Positions 9,501-16,536 of a stretch of 64,000 bases of DNA are shown piece after piece. The stretch is from NCBI RefSeq assembly GCF_900184245.1, contig NZ_FXXB01000008.1, positions 682,001 through 746,000 of the forward strand, written 5' to 3'. Positions within the stretch are counted from its first letter, which is position 1; every line of letters begins with the position of its first letter. This DNA is from Brachybacterium massiliense (lineage in GTDB: Bacteria; Actinomycetota; Actinomycetes; Actinomycetales; Dermabacteraceae). Under the pieces are notes generated by a model. That model worked only from the letters and a program-made list of their open reading frames with translations. It was not told where the DNA came from and ran no database searches. The position numbers and the translations under genes are program-made.

Positions 9501-9706
9501 GTGAGCACGTCGGTGAACTCGAGCTGGTCCATCCAGAGGTACTTGGTCCACACCTCGGAGGCGATGACGAGCAGGGCGATCAGCGCGACGAGCGCACCGA
9601 TCGTGATCGCCAGCGGGGAGATCTTCCCCGAACCGCCCTGGTTCGATGCAGGGGCTGGACGTGGGCGCGGCCGTGGCATGTCGCCGAACGGGGCGGAGAA
9701 ACTCAC
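6590..9706 (-). CDS. UPF0182 family large membrane protein
   Basis: A protein of about 1038 residues. The first third has roughly seven hydrophobic segments (for example SPLAITIGALVALIALLVIA near the N-terminus). A long soluble, probably extracytoplasmic, region follows, with many Tyr/Trp/Asp motifs and a low-complexity acidic tail rich in Ala, Glu and Asp. This matches the actinobacterial UPF0182 family, whose role is unknown. The frame is open to 10507, but the start is set at GTG 9706, which has a GAGG ribosome site 6 bases upstream and begins MSFSAPFGD. It is divergent from the PPA1309 gene, a frequent pairing. Confidence 0.9.
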   Translation of the reverse strand: MSFSAPFGDMPRPRPRPAPASNQGGSGKISPLAITIGALVALIALLVIASEVWTKYLWMDQLEFTDVLTTRWLTQGLLFVGGFVLFAVPLFLSLRIAYMKRPVYPPVTREQEALEQFRAAVDPLRRGLTYGAPVVIGAFGGLALSRRWQDVQLFLHPQDFGQVDPIFENDISFYVFTLPLIDLLVSFGQFVLLVSIVGALVGHFIYGGVSWGQDSGLEVTRSARRHLGVLAAIYVLLLGAGHWFQRYDLLTAPHPRFEGASYADHNAILPAQTILAIASIVVAALFVVWIFRSDWRIPAIGAGLMILSTLVVGNLYPWAIQQFQVQPNERALEQPYIQNNIDATRTAFNLDDINEVPYTATTDAEPGALREDASTTAQIRLMDPNIISPTFEQREANRRYWGFDDVLSVDRYEIDGELQDTVIGVRELRPDKFGLADRSWVDQHIIYTHGYGAAASYGNRRNADGEPSFLQSGVPGSGALGEYEERVYFGRHSPDYSIVGAPEGSEPEEFDYQRGSTDDEQGGDQVYNTFQGDGGPSVGGFVNQLLYAIKFRDPNIVISDYLNEESQILYDRDPQQRVREVAPFLSLDSQMYPAVVDDQLVWVVDGYTTTTEYPYSQSVNLDETVNDSQTNPNDSAINRERSANYMRNSVKATVNAFDGSVTLYTWDTEDPILKAWSEVFPEALQPASTISGELMSHLRYPADFFKAQREILATYHVTDADDFFTQQDFWQVPPDPTVPAPTNPDGSTGQQAPQPPMYLTMQMPDAESPRFMLSSSFIPSEGQNVLTGYLAVDSETGDAEGNPADTFGDMTLMVLPASNPVNGPGQVQATFNAEPDVSQALNLLKSGNSEVINGNLLTLPVGGGLLYVQPVFLQSSQTGGGTQYPLLQMVLVSFGEKIGFAPTLDEALDLVFGGDSGASAGDAEVSDTDAPSGAVDAETGEGTVQEGEDAPAEDAPAEGGEESPAPPAAGSAQERLDQALEDMDTAVVDAETAMAEGDWAGYGEAQERLSDALERAMAANAELGGTGVPAQPSDGGEG

Positions 9707-9856
9707 AGATAACCTCAGTGCCTTGTTGTCGGGGCTCTCGGTCGCTGCTGCGGTGCAGGAGGTGTGACCGGGGCTCCGGGTACAGTGTGGTGCCGCCGCG
9801 AGATGCGGCGGTCCTCCTATTCTGTCAGGCGAACCTGTAAGGGACCTCTCGATCCG

Positions 9857-10390
9857 ATGACGACTCCGGCCCCGGACCCACTCGACGCACCGACCGCCGC
9901 GCTCGCCGCCGCCGTCCTCGAGGTGGCTCGTCATGTGGAGGGCGGCGATCTGCCGTCCCCGCGGCTGTTCGCCCTCGCTCGCAGCGCCGATCTGATGAAG
10001 GTCTCCCCCTCCCTCGCGGCGCTCCTCGGAGCGGACGGTGACGGCACCGGGGCGCCCGATGACCTGCATCTGACGCCGATCGACCTCGAGGACGGCTCCC
10101 CCGTGGATCCCGATCCGCTCGCCGCGCTCGAGTCCATCCAGTGGCCGGACCTCGCCGCCGGGGGTGCGATCGTGTGCGACCTCGCGCCGTCGGCATGGTC
10201 CGTGCGCGAGGGCGCCGGTGCCGGGGATCTGCCCTCCGGCAGCGCCCTGAGGGTGGTGGCCGCGGCACTGAGCGACGGCACCACCTGGTCGGCGGTGCAC
10301 CGCGGCGACGAAGAGGGGTACGTCCTCGGCGCCGCGCTGCTGCCGGACATCACCCGGGCGCTGGTCCAGACGCTCTCCGCGAGCGACTGA
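9857..10390 (+). CDS. PPA1309 family protein, function unknown
   Basis: A 177-residue soluble protein (MTTPAPDPLDAPTAALAAAV at the N-terminus). Its composition, motifs such as SPRLFALARSADLM, and divergence from a UPF0182 gene match the actinobacterial PPA1309 family. No catalytic residues are evident. An upstream in-frame ATG at 9764 exists, but ATG 9857 fits the family N-terminus. The 150 bases between it and the UPF0182 start presumably hold both promoters. I could not pick convincing -35/-10 boxes there. Confidence 0.8.
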   Translation: MTTPAPDPLDAPTAALAAAVLEVARHVEGGDLPSPRLFALARSADLMKVSPSLAALLGADGDGTGAPDDLHLTPIDLEDGSPVDPDPLAALESIQWPDLAAGGAIVCDLAPSAWSVREGAGAGDLPSGSALRVVAAALSDGTTWSAVHRGDEEGYVLGAALLPDITRALVQTLSASD

Positions 10391-10397
10391 GCCGGTC

Positions 10398-10865
10398 TCA
10401 GAATGCCGGGGCGAGCGAGTCGTCGTCCGCGGACTCGGTCTCGAAGGCGTCCTCCGCGTCCTCGCTGACGGAGTCGCTGAGCACCTCACCGGTCTGCGGA
10501 TCGACATCGGGCACGTCCGCCGTCCGCAGCGGCTTGGTGAAGATGGCGCTGCCGTAGGTCAGATCGTGACCGACGGCCTCCGCCTGGATGTTCAGCGAGT
10601 GGCGCTGGGTCTCGTCCTGGGCGATCCACTCGGAGCTGCTGAGCCGGCCGGTGACGATCAGGGGCTGGCCCTTGCGCACGGAGGTGAGCAGATTGCGGGC
10701 GAGGTTCCTGCGGGCGAACACGGTGATGAACTCGGTCTTGCGGTCGGCGAAGTCCTGGGTGGCGGCGTTGTAGTACCGCCCGGTGACGGCGATCCGCACC
10801 TTCGCGGTGACGGTGCCGTTGTCCTGCTTGTGCTCGGTGGGATCAGCGGTGGCATTGCCGATCAC
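10398..10865 (-). pseudogene. ssb: Single-stranded DNA-binding protein paralogue with 5' end removed by prophage insertion
   Basis: The translated frame starts MIGNATADPTE and continues through a recognisable OB fold (TEFITVFARRNLARNLL, LIVTGRLSSSEW). SSB proteins normally begin about 5-12 residues earlier, with a start codon and first beta strand ending in TVIGN or similar. Here the codons before the GTG (10865) read CTC ACG ACC in frame. A TGA comes six codons upstream, with no other start and no ribosome site. The phage integrase gene ends 15 bases away. The natural 5' part is probably the MPEMPN codons at 58612-58629. This is likely a second ssb, not the essential copy with rpsF/rpsR. Residual translation from the GTG is possible. 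Confidence 0.75.
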
Positions 10866-10880
10866 GGTCGTGAGTCTGCG
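10866..10880. other. Putative attL junction
   Basis: The chromosome/phage boundary must lie in the 15 bases between the headless ssb frame and the integrase stop codon (10881-10883). The triplet CTG at 10876-10878 also occurs at the proposed right junction (58610-58612). The exact core cannot be fixed without an uninserted relative. Confidence 0.5.
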
Positions 10881-12290
10881 TCAACCCGTACTGGGTGTGT
10901 AGGTGCCGGCGGGGTAGATCTCGATGTGCTTGTCGGCGTTGAAGTCGATGGTCACGGCATCGAGGGCGCGGTGTAGGAGAGTGCGGCGGTGGGTGACGGG
11001 GAGGATATCCCAGTCGTCCGCGAGGGAAACGAGAGCGTCGCGCAGCGGCGGCGCTGCCTCTTCTGCGGTGCCTGCTTCGAGGGCGTTCCGTGCGGCGCCG
11101 AGCTTCTCCTCGAGCGGTGCGGCTGCGAGGCGGTAGGCGTCGGGGCTGATGATGTTCTCGGCGAGCTGGACGGTGAGGCGGGAGAGGCTGGTCTCGTGCT
11201 GCGTGACGGTCCGCTTCAGCGCGGCAACGTCGGCGGTGGGCTTGGGTGCGGTCTCGACGGGGACGGAGCGTCGGAACTTCGCTTCCTGCTCGACCCAGGC
11301 GCGCACGGTGTCGTCTACGAGGTGGGTGGGGATCTGGACGCCTTGGTGCGCGCCGGAGAATCGGGCGGAGTAGCAGCGGTAGTACCACCAGCGGCCGCGC
11401 GCGGCGGCGCCGGTGAGGGCCCGCCCGCACACGCCGCACTTCGTGAGCCCGGACAGCAGGTACTCGCTAGCCTCGGTCCGGGGCGCGGCCGAGCGCCGCT
11501 TCCGAGCTTGCCGGTAGGCCGCGAACTCCGCCTCCGTGATCAGGGGCTCGTGCGCGCCGGGCAGCCATTGCCCGTGGTAGAAGATCCGGCCGACAGCGAA
11601 CTCCTTGTCGAGGATCTGGATGAGGTTTCCCGCGGTCCAGCGCTTGCCGTGCAGCGTGGTGATCCCCTGCGAGTTGAGCCAGATGCACAGTCCGTACATC
11701 GTCTCCCCGGCCGCGAACCGCCTGTAGAGGTCCACCAGGATCGGGCCGGTGACGGGGTCGGGGACGTGGATGCCGTTCTCCCGGTCGTAGAAGTACCCGA
11801 ACGTGGCCTTGCCGTGCGGGGTGAGTCCGAGCTTTACGCGCCGGGCCTGCGCCTCACGCCACTGGTCCCCCGCCCGCTCCGACTCGTAAGCGGCGATCTC
11901 GATCATCATCCCGCGCGACAGCCGCCCGATGCTGGTGCTGGTGTCGATCGGCTCAGTCGCCGACTCGATCCGCCCCCCGGCCTCCTGCGTCCGGTCGGCC
12001 GCGAGATACCAGTCCAGCCTGTTCCGTGAGAGCCGCGACCACTTCCACAGCACGATCACGTCCGCGGCGCCGCGCTGGACCGCATCCATCACCGCCGCAA
12101 CCCCAGGCCGATTGAACGTCCTCCCCGACAGACCCGGATCCGACTCGACCCCCACCACCTCATAGCCGTGCCGCGCCGCATGCTCCCGCCCCGCGGACTC
12201 CTGCAGCTCGAGGCTGATCGACTCCTCCCGAAACGTCGACTGCCGCAAATACAGAATCGCACGCTGCCGCGTGCCCCTACCCCTACTCAA
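10881..12290 (-). CDS. Large serine recombinase (phage integrase)
   Basis: A 469-residue site-specific recombinase. The N-terminal resolvase domain has the catalytic Ser in AILYLRQSTF and the conserved arginines around LWKWSRLSRNRLDW. A recombinase domain follows (GLTPHGKATFGYFYDRENG), then a zinc ribbon (CGVCGRAL with YYRC), and a C-terminal helical coiled region. It should integrate and, with a directionality factor, excise the prophage. The start is a TTG at 12290 with a GGAGG site 9 bases upstream. The gene ends 3 bases from the proposed att core, as is typical when attP abuts the integrase gene. Confidence 0.95.
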   Translation of the reverse strand: MSRGRGTRQRAILYLRQSTFREESISLELQESAGREHAARHGYEVVGVESDPGLSGRTFNRPGVAAVMDAVQRGAADVIVLWKWSRLSRNRLDWYLAADRTQEAGGRIESATEPIDTSTSIGRLSRGMMIEIAAYESERAGDQWREAQARRVKLGLTPHGKATFGYFYDRENGIHVPDPVTGPILVDLYRRFAAGETMYGLCIWLNSQGITTLHGKRWTAGNLIQILDKEFAVGRIFYHGQWLPGAHEPLITEAEFAAYRQARKRRSAAPRTEASEYLLSGLTKCGVCGRALTGAAARGRWWYYRCYSARFSGAHQGVQIPTHLVDDTVRAWVEQEAKFRRSVPVETAPKPTADVAALKRTVTQHETSLSRLTVQLAENIISPDAYRLAAAPLEEKLGAARNALEAGTAEEAAPPLRDALVSLADDWDILPVTHRRTLLHRALDAVTIDFNADKHIEIYPAGTYTPSTG

Positions 12291-12352
12291 CCCAGATCCC
12301 TCCTTCCCCAGCCGCTCTCGAACGCCGCTCCGCGCTCGCTGGGGGTGTTAAG

Positions 12353-12387
12353 GGCCCTCCGTCAGCAGTGGCGCTGGCCGGAGGGCC
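12353..12387 (-). terminator. Terminator hairpin after the prophage lipoprotein gene
   Basis: A perfect 9-bp GC stem (12353-12361 with 12379-12387) and an inner CAGC/GCTG pairing lie downstream of the minus-strand lipoprotein gene and before the integrase. This suggests separate transcripts for the two genes, or attenuation between them. Confidence 0.6.
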
Positions 12388-12404
12388 ATGGTCGTTCGAT
12401 GCCG

Positions 12405-13121
12405 CTACTTCACTGGGAACGGCACGAACTCGTCAGCAAACAGCGAGGTGCTTGCGCTCATGAAGGAAACCTCATCGGGGAGGTCGCCGGGGCCGACGAG
12501 CCACTGCTCGTTGCGCTGCCCGACGTTCGCGCTCTCGGACTCGATCTCCCATGCGAGGTCGTTCACCTCGAGGTCGAGGTCTGAACCGTCGTCGATGATC
12601 TCGTCCCACTCCACGGCCTGGTTGTTGAGGTTCTGGAATGCGTACTCGTTGCCATCTGCGTCGTACATGAGCCACTCGTACATCCCGATCTCTTCGGTGC
12701 CATCGCGATTGTCGACGTCGATGCGGATGTAAGTGACAGGGTCCTCGCCGACGAGTTCGCGCATTCGTTCGATGTCCTCGGGGCCCTCAACGCCGATCTC
12801 GGCAATGCCTTTCACTCCGGTCATGCCCTCGAGGTAGAAGCTCCCGCGGGTGGGCACCGCGTTGTTCGCGACTGCATCGACGTCGAGGGCAATGGACTCA
12901 CCGTCGAACTCGGCGGCGTCGCTCTCGCCTCCATCCGCAATCGCGTCGCCTTCTGGCTCTTCAGCGTCCGTGGACTCCGCGCTCGGCGCGTCAGGCTGCT
13001 CTGCCGTGGCACCGTCGGCATCGGTGGGGGTGACCTCTTCAGCATCAGGCGTCCCTCCGCAGGCGGCGAGCAGCAAGAGGGCGGCGGCAGGTGCTGCGAG
13101 CAGTCGGAGGGTGCGTTTCAT
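12405..13121 (-). CDS. Prophage-encoded lipoprotein, probable lysogenic-conversion gene
   Basis: A 238-residue precursor. A lysine/arginine N-terminus and hydrophobic stretch lead to the lipobox LLAAC, then an acidic Glu/Asp/Ala linker of about 70 residues. The C-terminal globular domain contains patterns such as YIRIDVDNRD and WLMYDADGNEYAFQN, resembling the Ig-like DUF4352-type domains of secreted actinobacterial lipoproteins (low confidence). The start at 13121 has AAGGAG 7 bases upstream, and a longer open frame to 13274 lacks support. It sits between integrase and repressor, where genes expressed in the lysogen are common, so a cell-surface effect on the host or on superinfection is a reasonable inference. 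Confidence 0.75.
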   Translation of the reverse strand: MKRTLRLLAAPAAALLLLAACGGTPDAEEVTPTDADGATAEQPDAPSAESTDAEEPEGDAIADGGESDAAEFDGESIALDVDAVANNAVPTRGSFYLEGMTGVKGIAEIGVEGPEDIERMRELVGEDPVTYIRIDVDNRDGTEEIGMYEWLMYDADGNEYAFQNLNNQAVEWDEIIDDGSDLDLEVNDLAWEIESESANVGQRNEQWLVGPGDLPDEVSFMSASTSLFADEFVPFPVK

Positions 13122-13286
13122 GGTGAGCTCCTTGAGGGTGGTGGTGTTGATGGTTGGATCGTAGGCAGAGCCTCCGACGCCCGGTTGCGCCGTGACCGAT
13201 CCGGTACCGCCGCTGTGGCCTACGCGGCCGCGCACAGGCGTAATAAGCCCATCTCGCTGAGCATCACGCTCCATGCACGCTGGAAG

Positions 13287-13820
13287 CTACTCGGCATCGT
13301 CCTCACCGTCCTCTTGCTTCGCGCGTAGTTGGGCGCTCAGGCTGTCCCGCTCTTTCTCGAGGATGCGAATACGTCGCTCCAGCGCCTGAGACCTTGTGAC
13401 GAGCAGGGCGGCTAGCTCGCTTGCAGTGAGGTCGACAGCCGTCGGAGGTCCGTCGTAGCTGTCGTTCGACTCGACCTCGTCCGGTGCGGCGTCGACACCT
13501 GCAATCGGCCCGTGCGGCGCACGCACCTGCATGATGCCGCCGCGGCGATCGCCGCCTGGGTACTCGATCTCTGTCCAGCGAGAGTCGCCGACGAAGAGCG
13601 CATGGAGCGTCCCCTCGGCCCAGCCCAGAGCACGCTCGATCTTGGCTCGGCTCGTGTCGTGAGGCCACCTCTCTCCGCGCTCGAGAGAGCGGAGCGTCTT
13701 CGCGTCCACGCCGGCCTCCGTTGCGAGAGATGCCTGGCTGAGGCCGAGCTGCACGCGTTGTTCGACTACGGCACGGCCCGCTTCGGCGAGCTGGGCGTAG
13801 TAGCGCTCCTGTGTGTTCAT
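13287..13820 (-). CDS. XRE-type HTH regulator, probable immunity repressor
   Basis: A 177-residue protein. Residues about 15-75 form a Cro/C1-type HTH (VQLGLSQASLATEAG, KTLRSLERGERWP). A variable middle follows, then a C-terminal coiled segment (RSQALERRIRILEKERDSL) likely for dimerisation. It is transcribed leftward and divergently from a short XRE gene across a repeat-rich 193-base spacer, the layout of a lysogeny switch. No peptidase (LexA/S24) domain is visible, so induction may not use RecA-stimulated self-cleavage. The start at 13820 is chosen as the first Met in the HTH family frame. Confidence 0.8.
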   Translation of the reverse strand: MNTQERYYAQLAEAGRAVVEQRVQLGLSQASLATEAGVDAKTLRSLERGERWPHDTSRAKIERALGWAEGTLHALFVGDSRWTEIEYPGGDRRGGIMQVRAPHGPIAGVDAAPDEVESNDSYDGPPTAVDLTASELAALLVTRSQALERRIRILEKERDSLSAQLRAKQEDGEDDAE

Positions 13821-13835
13821 GGCGCAATCGTGACA

Positions 13836-13999
13836 GGAACCATCGGGAACAACAATCCGCCATATGGGGGGCAGAGGCGGAGGTAACACGGGAACACCTT
13901 GGGGTAACTACATTGATGTTGTTCCCCTTCCACCGGCACAAACGCCTGTTATCGACCAGTGTTCCTCGCGGTTCCGCTTGCAAGTTCCCTAGAGTTCCC
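13836..13999. promoter_or_regulatory. Putative operator array between divergent XRE genes
   Basis: The spacer holds repeated GGAAC/GTTCC boxes. GGGAACA occurs at 13845-13851 and 13890-13896, and its inverse TGTTCCC at 13920-13926. Relatives are TGTTCCT at 13960-13966, GGTTCC at 13970-13975 and AGTTCCC at 13983-13989 and 13993-13999, with a further GGAAC at 13836-13840. The change of orientation across the middle suggests paired operators for the leftward repressor promoter and the rightward early promoter. The binding protein is inferred. Confidence 0.5.
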
Positions 14000-14013
14000 C
14001 TACGGTTAGCGGC

Positions 14014-14292
14014 ATGAACACGGAACCTAACGGAACTCAGCGGAGGCCCACCCGCTCTGCCTCAACTGAGGCCCAGCGGATCGGCGCCACTCTCCGCACC
14101 ATCCGGGAGCTGCGCGGATTCACCGTCGACGAGCTCGCCCGCGAGGTCGGCATCTCCCGCCCCTACCTCGCCAACATCGAGGCCGGCCGCAAGCCGCTCT
14201 CCGACGTCCTTCTCGCGAAGCTCTCCAACGCCCTGCGCGTTCGACAGCTCGCGATCATGCGCCCCGATCTCGAAGAGAGCACCGCCGCCTGA
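14014..14292 (+). CDS. Short XRE-type HTH protein (Cro-like or activator)
   Basis: A 92-residue protein that is mostly one HTH_3 domain: RELRGFTVDELAREVGISR and YLANIEAGRKPLSDVLLAKL. It is the first gene of the rightward early operon, opposite the repressor. By position it is Cro-like, but it could also be the integrase directionality factor or an early activator. It is followed 28 bases later by the next early gene. Confidence 0.8.
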   Translation: MNTEPNGTQRRPTRSASTEAQRIGATLRTIRELRGFTVDELAREVGISRPYLANIEAGRKPLSDVLLAKLSNALRVRQLAIMRPDLEESTAA

Positions 14293-14320
14293 CCAGCCAC
14301 CGATCAAGGAGCAGATCACC

Positions 14321-14623
14321 ATGGCACCCACGACCCTCACCCTCGTCCCGACCGAGGCCGACATCTACCCCCACCTCGGCAAGGACGACACCTGCATCTA
14401 CTGCGGGTCCGCGCAGACCGACGAGCAGGCCGAGAACGACCGCACTGTCGAACACGTGACCCGCGACCTCGTCACCCTGCACCGCATCCGCGAGGCGCTC
14501 CGGGTCGAGTTCGGTTTCGAGAACCCGGGCTTCGACGACGACGTGTACGACCTCCTCTGCGAGCTCGACACCGCCACCCGCACCACGACGCCGGCGCTCG
14601 CCGAGACGGCGGTGGCCCGATGA
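14321..14623 (+). CDS. Small early phage protein of unknown function
   Basis: A 100-residue acidic protein with a ribosome site (AAGGAG) upstream of ATG 14321. A CIYCG element near residue 27 is a half zinc site, with no clear partner apart from a later single Cys. The second half is helical (RIREALRVEFGFENPGFDD). I do not recognise a family. Its stop overlaps a following ATG by 4 bases. Confidence 0.65.
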   Translation: MAPTTLTLVPTEADIYPHLGKDDTCIYCGSAQTDEQAENDRTVEHVTRDLVTLHRIREALRVEFGFENPGFDDDVYDLLCELDTATRTTTPALAETAVAR

Positions 14624-15315
14624 GCGCCCGGGGTTGCCAGTGCCGGTGCGGGACGAGCGACGGCGCCCTCCCAAAGGAGGACGCCGTCACGATTCGTCAC
14701 ATCGATGCGACGCGACTGCGTGGATCTGACGAGATCTTCGTGGACGGGCCAGTCCGCATCATCCCGCTGGACGTGACGTCACTTACCGGTGCTTCGAGCC
14801 TCAATCGCACCGAGGGTGGTGAAGACGTCGTGGAAGGTCCGGTCGACGAGAGAGGCGAACTCCTTGACGTCGTACGACTCAGCGTTGTTCAGCTCGCGGA
14901 CAGCGGTGTTGTACCGCTGGACGAGTTCGTAGGACAGGGGTGCGTCTGCGGCCGAGAACGGAATCGGCGTGCCGTCGCTCATGATGCTTCTCCTTCGGTT
15001 GGTGAGGATGCTGAACCGGGCCTGGCCAGCACTGCCAGCGTAGAAGGAGAACCGGCTGCGGGAGGCCCGAACGCAGGGTCTCCCGCGTCCGACCTCAGCG
15101 CCGCACTGATGCAGCAGGCGGAGCTACTCCACCACGAGCTCTGGAGGCTGCGCCGCACGCCCGAGGACATCGCTCGGATCCGCGCGCTCCGGGACGCGCT
15201 CAGCGTCTTGACCGACCTGCCGTCGAGCTACTCGACCGGCGCTGCCTTCTACTACGCCGGCGCCGCACTCGCGTCCGCTGATACCGCGCTCGCCGAGGCA
15301 CACCCCGAGTCCTGA
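14620..15315 (+). CDS. Uncertain early ORF; only the 3' part looks convincingly coding
   Basis: The frame from ATG 14620 (ATGA overlap with the previous gene) to 15315 is open. Its middle runs opposite a plausible minus-strand gene and has poor amino acid composition. The 3' part, from about 15109 (MQQAELLHHELWRLRRTPED), reads as a normal helical protein of about 68 residues. There is no ribosome site at 15109. Either the long form is real, or a short gene uses the ATG at 15109. An AAAGGAGG at about 14674 is not followed by a standard start codon. Confidence 0.4.
   Translation: MSARGCQCRCGTSDGALPKEDAVTIRHIDATRLRGSDEIFVDGPVRIIPLDVTSLTGASSLNRTEGGEDVVEGPVDERGELLDVVRLSVVQLADSGVVPLDEFVGQGCVCGRERNRRAVAHDASPSVGEDAEPGLASTASVEGEPAAGGPNAGSPASDLSAALMQQAELLHHELWRLRRTPEDIARIRALRDALSVLTDLPSSYSTGAAFYYAGAALASADTALAEAHPES
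14779..14982 (-). CDS. Small minus-strand protein inside the early region, function unknown
   Basis: A 67-residue protein (SYELVQRYNTAVRELNNAES, EFASLVDRTFHDVFTTLG) with well-balanced, largely helical composition. A strong ribosome site, GAAGGAG, lies 7 bases before the ATG. It is encoded against the direction of the early operon, so it would make antisense RNA to the 14620-15315 frame. I know no family for it. A regulator or a gene expressed in the lysogen are both possible. Confidence 0.55.
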   Translation of the reverse strand: MSDGTPIPFSAADAPLSYELVQRYNTAVRELNNAESYDVKEFASLVDRTFHDVFTTLGAIEARSTGK

Positions 15316-15323
15316 ATGAAGAA

Positions 15324-15351
15324 GCGCCCCCGCCATGCCGGGCGGGGGCGC
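15324..15351. terminator. 11-bp perfect GC hairpin before the antirepressor gene
   Basis: Arms at 15324-15334 and 15341-15351 pair perfectly around a 6-base loop. On the minus strand the stem is followed by TTCTTCATT, which fits a terminator. On the plus strand it stands between the preceding small gene and the antirepressor gene and may attenuate the early transcript. Confidence 0.55.
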
Positions 15352-15374
15352 ACGAACCCAGAAGGGAACGAATC

Positions 15375-16247
15375 ATGTCTGACCTTACCCCCTCCACTCC
15401 GTCGGCGGAGTCTCCGTTCGACGCGATCAAGCGCACCCGCCCCGACGGCGCCGAGTTCTGGTCCGCCCGCGACCTGATGCCGCTCCTGGGCTACTCCGCT
15501 TGGCGGAACTTCGAGGTCCCCCTCGAGCGTGCTCGGAAGTCCGCCGAGGCGCAGGGCCACGTTGTCGCCGAGCACTTTGCGGGATCCCGCAAAGTCGCCT
15601 CGAGCGGCCCAAGCATGGCCGACTTCCAGCTCTCTCGCTTCGCCGCGTACCTCGTGGCGATGAATGGAGATCCCAACAAGTCCGAGGTCGCGGCAGCGCA
15701 GGCGTACTTCGCGATCCGGACCCGCGAGGCTGAGGTCGCCGAGCCCGCGCCCGTCGCGCTTCCTGGCCGTCGTGAGCTCGCTCAGATGGTCCTCGAGGCC
15801 GAGGACCGCGCGGACCGGGAGGCGATCGCCCGGGCTCGCGTCGAGTATCAGCTTGAGAAGCAGCAGCCCGTCGTTGATTACCACCAGAAGTTCGTCGCGG
15901 AGCACCAGGACATCGTCACGATCGACAACTTCGCCTCGCAGTACGGCACGACGGGTCCGAAGGTCCGGGAGCTGATGAAGGAGACGGGCGTGGCGGTCCG
16001 CCGCGTCGTCGCGCAGCGCTGGTCGAAGAGCAAGGGCCGAATGGTCGACGACTACGAGTGGCGCCCCCGCCAGGGCGTCCTCTCGTCGGACTGGTTCGTC
16101 CTCCGCCCCCAGCACAACGCCCCGCGCCTCCACAACGGCCAGGTCCGCCAGACGCTCTACGTCCTCCAGTACCGCGTCCAGCACCTCGCCACGAAGCTCG
16201 GCCTGACCGCGCCCGTCCTTGACTTCGACGGGAGTGACCCCCGATGA
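15375..16247 (+). CDS. Phage antirepressor: DinD-like N-terminal domain plus KilA-C domain
   Basis: A 290-residue protein. Residues about 15-115 match the DinD-type domain (DGAEFWSARDLMPLLGYSAW, FQLSRFAAYLVAMNGDP, AAAQAYFAIRTRE). The C-terminal half looks like the KilA-C/ANT antirepressor domain, with a helical linker (VEYQLEKQQPVVDYHQKF) followed by the winged-helix-like IDNFASQYGTTGPKVRELM and a basic end. Antirepressors of this type counter the prophage repressor, and DinD-type domains are linked to the SOS response. It may be the trigger for induction, since the repressor itself lacks a LexA-like peptidase. The stop overlaps the next ATG. Confidence 0.85.
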   Translation: MSDLTPSTPSAESPFDAIKRTRPDGAEFWSARDLMPLLGYSAWRNFEVPLERARKSAEAQGHVVAEHFAGSRKVASSGPSMADFQLSRFAAYLVAMNGDPNKSEVAAAQAYFAIRTREAEVAEPAPVALPGRRELAQMVLEAEDRADREAIARARVEYQLEKQQPVVDYHQKFVAEHQDIVTIDNFASQYGTTGPKVRELMKETGVAVRRVVAQRWSKSKGRMVDDYEWRPRQGVLSSDWFVLRPQHNAPRLHNGQVRQTLYVLQYRVQHLATKLGLTAPVLDFDGSDPR

Positions 16248-16378
16248 CCGCCCCGCGCCACCGAGCGCTCCCCCGCTCCCGCCCCAGCGGCCGGCGCCGA
16301 GGCGCCCGCCGCATCCCCCGCGACATCGTCCGCGCGCTCGCGGACACCGCCCTGAAGCACAGGAAGGACCAGTCATGA
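16244..16378 (+). CDS. 44-residue arginine-rich early protein
   Basis: The ATG overlaps the antirepressor stop and its own stop overlaps the next ATG (ATGA at both ends), so it fits the coupled operon. The protein is strongly basic (SRPSGRRRGARRIPRDIVRA) and ends in a short helix. Nucleic acid binding is possible but unproven. No family is recognised. Confidence 0.5.
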   Translation: MTAPRHRALPRSRPSGRRRGARRIPRDIVRALADTALKHRKDQS

Positions 16379-16536
16379 CCTGCGATTACTGCGGTCTCCC
16401 GCTCGCTCCGGAGGCCCGTCACGAGCTCTGCGACGTCGAGGCCAGCATGGCACCGCTGCTCGCCCCGCTCCATTCCTGCCCGGACTCGGGCACGTACCCG
16501 TGCGAGTCCTGCAACCCGGTGGAGGTGTCGGCATGA
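16375..16536 (+). CDS. 53-residue zinc-binding-like small protein
   Basis: Cysteines are arranged as CDYCG at the N-terminus and CESCN at the C-terminus, with two more Cys between, suggesting a treble-clef or zinc-ribbon mini-domain. It is coupled by ATGA overlaps on both sides. Function is unknown. Confidence 0.6.
   Translation: MTCDYCGLPLAPEARHELCDVEASMAPLLAPLHSCPDSGTYPCESCNPVEVSA

Noticed and set aside
7559..9712. Long plus-strand open frame opposite the UPF0182 gene
   Set aside because: Val/Gly/Arg-rich shadow of a convincing membrane protein gene.
9707..10507. N-terminal extension of the UPF0182 frame
   Set aside because: It runs antisense to the PPA1309 gene and lacks a ribosome site; the GTG at 9706 has one.
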